Assembly (NCBI GenBank): GCA_964631295.1
Contig: CAZVXI010000090.1
Span: forward strand, 1-12,325
Source: CAZVXI01 sp964631295
GTDB taxonomy: Bacteria > Planctomycetota > Phycisphaerae > Phycisphaerales > SM1A02
DNA: 12,325 nt
Direction of reading: 5' to 3'
Each line of letters starts with the position of its first letter. Positions within the stretch are counted from its first letter, which is position 1. This document shows, piece by piece, positions 6,413-12,325 of the stretch. The notes below the pieces were generated by a model. That model did not search any database. It worked only from the letters and a program-made list of their open reading frames with translations, and had not been told where the DNA came from. Made by a program: the position numbers and the translations under genes.

Positions 6413-7483
6413 TCATGTTCCCGCGACGGAAAGGGCCGCCCGAGCATCTTCAACGAAGCCGGAGATCTCGCCCGGCTGCGTATCGAAACTGCACATCAGC
6501 CGGTACATTGACCAGTCGGGATCGCCAAACGGATAGTAGCCGTGGCCGCGTTTTTCGAGCATGCCGTGCACATGCTGATCCAGCGTCACGAATACGCCGT
6601 TGGCCTGTGTTGGATACCGGACGTTCAGGTCGATGGCAACCAGCTGCTCGGACAACTGCTGCGCCATCGCATTTGCATGGCGCGCGTGCGTGAGCCAGAT
6701 ACCATCGCGCAATGTCGCTGCGAACGGGGCGCTTACGAACCGATGCTTGCTCAGCAGGTGCCCGGTACCCTTGCGATGAAACTCAAACGTCGTGCGCGCC
6801 CGCTCGAATGCGCTGCCGTCACCCTGTCGGAAGAACACAACCGCCTCCCCCATCGCCAGACCGTTCTTTGTGCCGCCGAAGCTCAGCGCATCGATGCCGG
6901 TATCGATCACCAACTCGCGTGGCGAGCAGTCCAGCGCCGCCACTGCGTTGGCAAATCGCGCCCCATCCACATGCACGCGGTAACCGCCCGCATGCGCCAT
7001 CGCAGACAACTCGGCCAACTCATCAGGCGTGTATATCGTGCCAAACTCAGTCGTATTGGACAGCGTCAGCACGCCCGGCTGCGGCTGATGGACATCACCC
7101 CTGCCGCGCGCGAGCACAGGTTCGAGTAGGTCGGTGGTGATCTTGCTTGACTGCGTGTCAATCGCTGCGGCCCGGCAATGGGTCATGCGCTCGGGCGCGG
7201 TGGATTCATCATCGTTGTAGTGACTGTGGCCGTGACAGATCACCTGCTGCCATGGCTCGGTGAGCGATGCGATCGAGAGTACGTTTGCGCTCGTGCCGGT
7301 GGCGACGAAGAAGATTGCCATCTCCTGCGGATCAGCCTCGAATACGTCGGCAAACGCGTCGAACGCATCGGTTGTCCAGCCGTCATCGCCGTAGCCGAGC
7401 GCATGGCCGTCGTTGGCCTCGTTGATCGCCGCCATCGCTTCCGGGCACACGCCCGCATTGTTGTCGCTTCGAAACGTCCGCAT
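6413..7483 (-). CDS. ltaE: Low-specificity threonine aldolase family PLP enzyme
   Basis: Members of this fold-type I PLP family split L-threonine or allo-threonine into glycine and acetaldehyde, and some act on related beta-hydroxy amino acids. The start at 7483 gives MRTFRSDNNAGVCPEA, the usual family opening. Visible landmarks are YGDD at 31-34, the ATGTSAN loop at 61-67, H88 as the likely ring-stacking histidine, HVDGAR at 171-176 (D173 and R176 contact the cofactor) and the Schiff-base lysine K206 in SFGGTKNG. The product is 356 residues, normal for the family. In-frame ATGs at 7501 and 7564 are possible, but the extra residues do not resemble the family and none of the three has a good Shine-Dalgarno. 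The gene is divergent from the AhpD-like gene across 56 bases. Substrate preference cannot be read from sequence alone. Confidence 0.93.
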   Translation of the reverse strand: MRTFRSDNNAGVCPEAMAAINEANDGHALGYGDDGWTTDAFDAFADVFEADPQEMAIFFVATGTSANVLSIASLTEPWQQVICHGHSHYNDDESTAPERMTHCRAAAIDTQSSKITTDLLEPVLARGRGDVHQPQPGVLTLSNTTEFGTIYTPDELAELSAMAHAGGYRVHVDGARFANAVAALDCSPRELVIDTGIDALSFGGTKNGLAMGEAVVFFRQGDGSAFERARTTFEFHRKGTGHLLSKHRFVSAPFAATLRDGIWLTHARHANAMAQQLSEQLVAIDLNVRYPTQANGVFVTLDQHVHGMLEKRGHGYYPFGDPDWSMYRLMCSFDTQPGEISGFVEDARAALSVAGT

Positions 7484-7539
7484 GCATGGCAGTGTAGCCA
7501 TTGTGTGAACGAGGCAGCCGGTGCGGGTAGGATCATCCC
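7484..7539. promoter_or_regulatory. Divergent intergenic region
   Basis: These 56 bases separate the divergent starts of the threonine aldolase and AhpD-like genes, so promoters for both must lie here or inside the opposing coding ends. I found no clear -35/-10 pair. AGGA at 7529-7532 is the likely ribosome binding site for the plus-strand gene, 7 bases before its ATG. Confidence 0.45.
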
Positions 7540-8124
7540 ATGGCGTACATAGAAACAATCGCACCTGAGAATGCGACTGGCGAACTGGCGGACCTTTATA
7601 TACGCGTTGGCAACCCGGACGGCACGGTGGACAACGTGCTGACCGTCCATTCGCTTCACCCCGACACGCTGCGCACGCACTTCGAGATGTACACCGCTGC
7701 GATGCATGGGCCTTCGCCGCTCAGCCGGGCTGAACGCGAGATGGTCGCCGTCGTCGTCTCCCGCCTGAACGGCTGCCGGTACTGCCTGCAACACCACCTC
7801 GCCGGGCTCAAGCGTCTGCTGCCCGAGGATCGTCAACGCGATGCAGACTGCCTCGCCGATGGACGCATCACGCGGCTGCCCGAGCGCGAAGCCGCCATCA
7901 CTGCCTACGCCACGAAGCTCACCACCAACCCGCACAACATGGAAGCGGGCGATGTTGAATCGCTGCGCAACGCAGGGCTGGATGATCGCGCGATCCTCGA
8001 CCTCGCGCAGTGCATCGGATACTTCTGTTATGTCAACCGGATCGTGCAGGGACTGGGCGTTCACGTCGGCGACGGTGAGGGCGCCATCGGCCAGTGGCCG
8101 CACGATGCCAATGCGCCCGATTGA
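7540..8124 (+). CDS. AhpD-like (carboxymuconolactone decarboxylase fold) peroxidase-related protein
   Basis: A 194-residue all-alpha protein of the AhpD/CMD superfamily, close to the 'uncharacterised peroxidase-related' group. The redox motif NGCRYCLQHH gives C79 and C82 with H86, and E67 lies 12 residues before the first cysteine. The spacing E-x11-C-x2-C-x3-H matches that of mycobacterial AhpD, where these residues form the catalytic cysteine pair and proton relay. That supports a thiol-dependent peroxidase or disulfide reductase activity rather than a decarboxylase. The substrate and reductant are unknown. It is cytoplasmic, with no signal peptide. It is the only plus-strand gene, with its own AGGA site 7 bases upstream; it faces the permease gene tail to tail across 58 bases with no obvious terminator hairpin. 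It lies about 2.9 kb from the superoxide dismutase gene, which may be chance. Confidence 0.9.
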   Translation: MAYIETIAPENATGELADLYIRVGNPDGTVDNVLTVHSLHPDTLRTHFEMYTAAMHGPSPLSRAEREMVAVVVSRLNGCRYCLQHHLAGLKRLLPEDRQRDADCLADGRITRLPEREAAITAYATKLTTNPHNMEAGDVESLRNAGLDDRAILDLAQCIGYFCYVNRIVQGLGVHVGDGEGAIGQWPHDANAPD

Positions 8125-8182
8125 CTCGCCCGATAACTTTCGTTGGTTGCCATCTGCGTCGAAGAACGCCGCAACGGTGAGA

Positions 8183-9190
8183 TCATGCTGCCCGTGTCGC
8201 CCGCTCGCGTCGAACCCCCCACCGGTGCAGGGCGATGAAAACGACATTGCATCCGAACACCGCAATAATCGCGATTGACCAGCCGACGAACCCGAGCTGC
8301 TCATGCACACCTGTCCAGACGAACTGAACAATGCACAACGCCGAGACGATCAGCAGCGTCCATGTTCGCGGAATCAGGTGCACCATCAGCGCACCGAACG
8401 GTGCGCCCAGCGCTACAACCGGCGCAGCTGCAATCCAGTTGCCAAACACACCTGGCTTGATCGGATATACATCAGGTGAAAGCTGGCCGAGCGTGACCAT
8501 CGTCATGACACCGACAAGCGATGTGAACGCCATCAGGATCACTGAAGTCGGAATCGCCATGCGCAGATCGCATCGGAGCAGCAGCACGAGCACGACGTAG
8601 ACGAGCATATCCACGCCCACACCCGTGAGGGCTGCGAGTGTCCCGCCGCCGAGGACGCCGACAAGCAGCCCGGTCGTACGGACAAACCGCTGCGATGCAC
8701 CGCCGATCCCCTTTAATTGTACGAACTCGCGCACTTTCGCAAAGTGCATCAGACCAAAGCTCGCCCAGAGCACTGCAAACGTGAGCTTCACAACAAGATC
8801 GTTCACCACTGGTGTCAGCAGCACGACACCCAGCGGCGTGCCGATCGAAGCACCTGCGCACGCCCAGCCGAGCAAGCGCCACGCAACCGGCCGCCTCGTC
8901 GCGAAGATGAATATGGCTGCGGACACCATCCCGATCGATTGCACCGCGAACGAGAACTGCCTGCCGATGTCTGCCGGTTGATCAAAGATAAGCACCAGCA
9001 CCGGGAAGCCGATCGTCCCCCCGCCCATCGGTGTCGAGCCGGCAACGTACGAACCGATCGCCATCGCGACCGCGATCGCGCCGTGCTGGCTCATCAGATC
9101 GAAGTACCCACCGAAGATCAGCAGCGCCAGCCAGCAGGCATAGAACGCAGCAAGCCATGCGGGAAAAAGCCACCAGCGCAGATCGCGCAC
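8183..9190 (-). CDS. TauE/SafE-family membrane permease
   Basis: A 335-residue polytopic inner-membrane protein. Family members move sulfite, sulfoacetate or related organosulfonate anions, but specificity is poorly predictable. The two glycine-rich inverted-repeat signatures are visible: GSTPMGGGTIGFP at 51-63 and LLVGVLGGGTLAALTGVG near 174-193, each opening a half of about four helices. A first hydrophobic helix precedes them at about 6-27, and the last lies just before the basic tail WGVRRERATRAA. The start is GTG. No in-frame ATG, GTG or TTG exists for at least 25 codons upstream, and a start at M33 would remove the first helix. No sulfur-metabolism gene is nearby to suggest a substrate. 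The gap to the upstream zinc-ribbon gene is 135 bases. Confidence 0.88.
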   Translation of the reverse strand: MRDLRWWLFPAWLAAFYACWLALLIFGGYFDLMSQHGAIAVAMAIGSYVAGSTPMGGGTIGFPVLVLIFDQPADIGRQFSFAVQSIGMVSAAIFIFATRRPVAWRLLGWACAGASIGTPLGVVLLTPVVNDLVVKLTFAVLWASFGLMHFAKVREFVQLKGIGGASQRFVRTTGLLVGVLGGGTLAALTGVGVDMLVYVVLVLLLRCDLRMAIPTSVILMAFTSLVGVMTMVTLGQLSPDVYPIKPGVFGNWIAAAPVVALGAPFGALMVHLIPRTWTLLIVSALCIVQFVWTGVHEQLGFVGWSIAIIAVFGCNVVFIALHRWGVRRERATRAA

Positions 9191-9325
9191 GGCCGACTCA
9201 ACCGGAGATTCACTCGCGGCAGACGGTGACCAAGATGGATGCGAACGATCGATGGCAACTCTCTCGGCAGAATTCGTAGTGGCAGTGAGTGTAGACGCGA
9301 GGCAACGGGCAGATTCCAGCAGCAG

Positions 9326-10102
9326 CTACGCAGATGCCGCGTTCGCATCATCACGCCGCCAACCGCACTCCGGGCAGCCCGCATCGAAGCTGCCATGCAA
9401 CTCAAACCCGCATCCCAGGCACCGGCCGCGATCCATCCGCACGAGCGCCCGGCGATTGATCACCAGCAGCACCAGCACCACGATCGGCCAGACATACCAC
9501 GACGCAATCTGAATCGCAATCGCAACATTCATCATCGGATCGCCAATGAAACTGCGGCCAAGCCCTATTCGATATGCCGCCAGCGCCAGGACTGCTGCCT
9601 GTCCCACGAGACTGATGCCCAGGACCCACGCCGAAATTTGCACACTCAACTCGCCTGGCCATGCCTGATCGAGGACCCGGCGAACGGCTGCGAGCAGGTT
9701 CACAAGCCACCAGCATGCAACTGCGAGCAGACATAGCCGCCCAATCCAGAACACCATCGCGACATGACCATCGCCGACGCCCATTGAGTAGAAGCCCAGA
9801 ACGCCGCAACACCAGAACGCGAGCGCCAGAATCGTCCATCTGACACTGCGGAAACGGCCGTCTTCGTGAAGGGCGTCTTGCAGGATCCGCACGCCGATCA
9901 GTGCAGGCACGAGCCAGACGAGTTCCGTGCATGCGCCGGGAATGCCGACGTACAGGCCGACGACACTGCTCCACTGTGTCAGCGGTACGATTGCCAGAAC
10001 AATGTACGCCGCGACCGCAGCGATGAGCCAGTTGCATCCCGTCATCGCGCGCTCAGCGACATGTTCCATGTAGAATCTCGGTTTGATATCGTCACGCGAC
10101 AT
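9326..10102 (-). CDS. Multi-pass membrane protein with C-terminal zinc ribbon
   Basis: A 258-residue protein of no recognised function. It has about six hydrophobic segments, with the first near 25-42 and the last near 195-215. The cytoplasmic tail after the last helix carries a four-cysteine ribbon: C228-x2-C231 and C243-x2-C246, in CLGCGF and CPECGW. Such short CxxC...CPECG ribbons on otherwise plain membrane proteins are frequent in planctomycetes, which is the best taxonomic clue here. The ribbon probably binds zinc; its partner is unknown. The start at 10102 is an ATG without a clear Shine-Dalgarno. An in-frame GTG at 10144 overlaps the dehydrogenase stop by four bases (GTGA), a common coupling arrangement, and would add 14 residues. 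Either is possible, and the two genes probably share a transcript. Confidence 0.8.
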   Translation of the reverse strand: MSRDDIKPRFYMEHVAERAMTGCNWLIAAVAAYIVLAIVPLTQWSSVVGLYVGIPGACTELVWLVPALIGVRILQDALHEDGRFRSVRWTILALAFWCCGVLGFYSMGVGDGHVAMVFWIGRLCLLAVACWWLVNLLAAVRRVLDQAWPGELSVQISAWVLGISLVGQAAVLALAAYRIGLGRSFIGDPMMNVAIAIQIASWYVWPIVVLVLLVINRRALVRMDRGRCLGCGFELHGSFDAGCPECGWRRDDANAASA

Positions 10103-10140
10103 TGTGTTATCGTATCGCCGCGAAGTAGCGAGCGTCTGGT

Positions 10141-11238
10141 TCACAACTTCGGGTCGATCAGGGCCTTGACGATCGCGCCCGACTCAACTTGCGCGAGCGC
10201 TTCATTGGCGTGCTGAAGCCCGAACCGCTGCATCGGCAGGTGCTTCCACGGTGCGCTGCGCTGCGCATCGTTCATGATCTGTACGACTCGATGAAAATGC
10301 GAGTAGTCCGAGCCCCAACACCCACGCACATCAAGATGTTTACGATTGAGATCAAGATGCGGATTGAACGGCACCTCGCCATGATCGGTGTACTGTCCCA
10401 CGACCACAACACGCCCGGCATCGCGTGTGCATCGCATGGATTGCACAGCCGCATCGGGCGCACCTGCGGCTTCGATCGTGACATCCGCGCCGCGACCTTG
10501 CGTGTGTTCGAGCACCCAGTCACGCCGGGCGTCCGGATCATGTTCCATGAAGTTGAGCACATCGTGCGCGCCAACCTGCCGCGCAATCTCGAGACGATGA
10601 TCCGGCGCGCCGATGCACAGCACCCGCTGCGCGCCGGACATCAATGCAAAGATGATCGCGGACAATCCGACCGGCCCGCTGCCCAGCACGAGCACCGTCT
10701 TGCCGATCTGAATCTCCGCGCGGTCCACTGCGTGCAATGAGGTCGGCAGCGAACATCCGCCGGCCATGAACGCTTCATCATCTGCATCGCCCAGCGGGAT
10801 GATGTGCGTGCCGAGCTTGAGTTCAAGCTGCTGCGCCCAGCCGCCGGTCAGCCCGTCATCGAGCCCGTAGGTAATGCCGTACACCTTGCGATGCGGACAT
10901 CGTGTTGATGCCTTTGCAACCAGACAGTGCCAGCATGCATGACATGTCTTATGCACATCGAGAAACGTGACACGATCGCCTTCGCTCAGTGCGTTTCCAT
11001 TGATGTCGCGCACCGTGCCGCGAATCTTCGCAAGCCGGCCGACCGACACGTGTCCCGGAATGATCGGATACGGCACGCCGCTGAGTCGCGAATCGCGCAG
11101 GTGCACATCCGTGCCGCACACTTCGCTCAGTTCGACCTGCATGACAGCCGAGTTCTCTTCGAGATTCGGCTCGGGGATTTCACGAACTTCAATCGCTCGG
11201 CCGCCGCCGGGCATGACAGCCGCAAGAACAGTTGACAT
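10141..11238 (-). CDS. Zinc-dependent medium-chain (MDR) dehydrogenase with unusual residues
   Basis: A 365-residue alcohol-dehydrogenase-family enzyme that probably oxidises an alcohol or polyol, or reduces an aldehyde. Catalytic zinc ligands are C41 (EVCGTD), H63 (PGHVSVG) and probably C162 (GGCSLPTS). The usual glutamate after the histidine is V64. The structural-zinc lobe has C99, C102, C105 and C114, where the last spacing is eight residues rather than the common seven. The Rossmann motif GSGPVG is at 186-191. The acidic residue that normally ends the second strand and favours NAD is replaced by Gly in CIGAPDHR, as in some NADP-dependent members, so NADP use is possible. The start has GGAG 8 bases upstream. 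The substrate is not predictable. It follows pckA by 76 bases and abuts the zinc-ribbon gene. Confidence 0.92.
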   Translation of the reverse strand: MSTVLAAVMPGGGRAIEVREIPEPNLEENSAVMQVELSEVCGTDVHLRDSRLSGVPYPIIPGHVSVGRLAKIRGTVRDINGNALSEGDRVTFLDVHKTCHACWHCLVAKASTRCPHRKVYGITYGLDDGLTGGWAQQLELKLGTHIIPLGDADDEAFMAGGCSLPTSLHAVDRAEIQIGKTVLVLGSGPVGLSAIIFALMSGAQRVLCIGAPDHRLEIARQVGAHDVLNFMEHDPDARRDWVLEHTQGRGADVTIEAAGAPDAAVQSMRCTRDAGRVVVVGQYTDHGEVPFNPHLDLNRKHLDVRGCWGSDYSHFHRVVQIMNDAQRSAPWKHLPMQRFGLQHANEALAQVESGAIVKALIDPKL

Positions 11239-11246
11239 AGTGCTGA

Positions 11247-11250
11247 CTCC
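11247..11250 (-). promoter_or_regulatory. Ribosome binding site of the MDR dehydrogenase gene
   Basis: GGAG (within TTTGGAG) on the minus strand, 8 bases before the ATG ending at 11238. It fixes this start with good confidence. Confidence 0.55.
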
Positions 11251-11314
11251 AAAGAACTGAAGTCAACAGCGTATGGAATGTGTCCCTCACCGCAAGCAGC
11301 AACTCACCAACGGC

Positions 11315-12325
11315 TCACGCACGTGGGCCGGCACCGCGGACTTCGTCGGTCAGGTCGTACTTCGCATCATTCTCACGGAACAGTCCGGCGAGTTTCTTCG
11401 CCTGCATGTCGTAGGCACTCTTGTCCGACCATGTCTCGCGCGGGTGGAGCACATCAGAGGGCACATTCGGCGCGGTCTTCGGGATGTTCAGGCCGAAGTG
11501 CGGATCAATCTCGAACTCGACATCCGCCAGCGATTCATCAAGAATTGCGGTCACGAACGCGCGCGTGTACTTGAGTTCAAAGCGATGGCCCGTGCCATAC
11601 GGCCCGCCCGTCCACCCGGTGTTGAGCAGCCAGACGTTGGCGTTCTGCTCGCGCACCCGCTTGGCCAGCCATTCTGCGTACACCATCGGCGGGCGAGGCA
11701 TGAACGGACCGCCGAAACACGGGCTGAAGTTCGGCTGCGGCTCGGTGACGCCTTCTTCAGTCCCGGCGAGTTTGCTCGTATACCCGTTGATGAAGTAATA
11801 CATCGCCTGCTCGGGCGAGAGTTTGCTCACCGGTGGCAGCACGCCGAACGCATCCGCAGTCAGGAAGATGACATTCTTCGGGTGCCCGCCGACCGACGGG
11901 ATCACTGCACCGGGAATGTGGCTGACGGGGTAGGTGACGCGTGTGTTTTCTGTCTTGGAACCGTCGTCGTAGTCGGGGATGCGTGTCATCCGATCGATCA
12001 CACAGTTCTCGAGCACGGAGCCGAACTTGATGGCATCCCATATCTGCGGTTCCTTCTCTCGCGTCAGGCCGATGCACTTTGCGTAACAGCCGCCTTCAAT
12101 GTTGAAAACCCCTTTGTCCGACCAGCCGTGTTCATCATCGCCGATGAGCGGGCGGTTCGGGTCAGCCGAGAGAGTCGTCTTGCCAGTCCCGGAAAGCCCG
12201 AAGAAGATCGCGACGTTGCCCGGATCGTCACTGTCGACATTTGCCGAGCAGTGCATGGGGAACACATCCATGTCCGGCAGGTCGTAGTTCATCGCGAAGA
12301 AGATCGACTTCTTGATCTCACCGGC
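11315..12325 (-). CDS. pckA: Phosphoenolpyruvate carboxykinase (ATP), 5' end outside window
   Basis: Converts oxaloacetate and ATP to phosphoenolpyruvate, CO2 and ADP, the entry step of gluconeogenesis. The 336 visible residues are the C-terminal two thirds. The reading frame stays open to the edge, and the first visible residues, AGEIKKSIFFAMNYDLP, continue the family alignment, so roughly 200 N-terminal residues lie beyond 12325. Motifs in order: the histidine metal ligand in MHCSANV, the P-loop GLSGTGKTT (12173-12199), the kinase-2 aspartates in IGDDEHGW, the arginine in NTRVTYP, and GGHPKNVIFLTADAFGVLPP. These are signatures of the ATP-dependent, not the GTP-dependent, class. Compared with E. 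coli, two extra residues lie between the histidine and the P-loop. The internal ATG at 12292 is not the start. Confidence 0.97.
   Translation of the reverse strand, partial: AGEIKKSIFFAMNYDLPDMDVFPMHCSANVDSDDPGNVAIFFGLSGTGKTTLSADPNRPLIGDDEHGWSDKGVFNIEGGCYAKCIGLTREKEPQIWDAIKFGSVLENCVIDRMTRIPDYDDGSKTENTRVTYPVSHIPGAVIPSVGGHPKNVIFLTADAFGVLPPVSKLSPEQAMYYFINGYTSKLAGTEEGVTEPQPNFSPCFGGPFMPRPPMVYAEWLAKRVREQNANVWLLNTGWTGGPYGTGHRFELKYTRAFVTAILDESLADVEFEIDPHFGLNIPKTAPNVPSDVLHPRETWSDKSAYDMQAKKLAGLFRENDAKYDLTDEVRGAGPRA

Noticed and set aside
7240..8331. Long open frame on the minus strand opposite the AhpD-like gene
   Set aside because: It overlaps three well-supported genes and shows no domain, while the plus strand encodes an exact AhpD-type active site.
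10850..10930. Possible one-codon insertion or frameshift in the dehydrogenase zinc lobe
   Set aside because: The frame reads cleanly through the four cysteines and into the next conserved block, so the eight-residue spacing looks like true subfamily variation.

Overview
The window is a dense, high-GC bacterial segment with ten genes on the minus strand and one on the plus strand. I infer a planctomycete, probably from the Phycisphaerae. The strongest hint is a membrane protein ending in a CxxC...CPECG zinc ribbon, a tail common in that phylum. The general gene style and weak or absent ribosome-binding sites agree, but no rRNA or other marker is present to prove it.

Reading the minus strand in its transcription direction (high to low coordinates), the genes are: the C-terminal two thirds of ATP-dependent PEP carboxykinase (cut by the window edge); a zinc-dependent MDR dehydrogenase with altered active-site and cofactor-site residues; a membrane protein with a zinc-ribbon tail; a TauE/SafE-family permease; a threonine aldolase; a helix-turn-helix plus receiver-domain regulator; a voltage-sensor-like membrane protein without a pore; an exported Fe/Mn superoxide dismutase with a twin-arginine signal; glutamine-dependent NAD+ synthetase; and an endonuclease-type MutL. 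The only plus-strand gene, an AhpD-like CxxC protein at 7540-8124, is divergent from the aldolase and convergent with the permease.

Most genes are core or common metabolic functions: gluconeogenesis (pckA), NAD synthesis (nadE), mismatch repair (mutL), amino-acid catabolism (ltaE) and oxidative-stress defence (SOD, AhpD-like). The tightest link is nadE-mutL, with a 9-base gap. The dehydrogenase and the zinc-ribbon gene abut. Elsewhere same-strand gaps are 76 to 206 bases. No mobile element, CRISPR array, tRNA or rRNA was seen, and no gap exceeds 300 bases.

The least ordinary gene is the voltage-sensor-like protein at 4709-5491. It has the S2 F-x2-E, the S3 aspartate and regularly spaced S4 charges of a voltage-sensing domain, but no selectivity filter or S6. 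It sits between a regulator with reversed HTH-receiver order and an exported superoxide dismutase. Whether those three genes work together is speculation.
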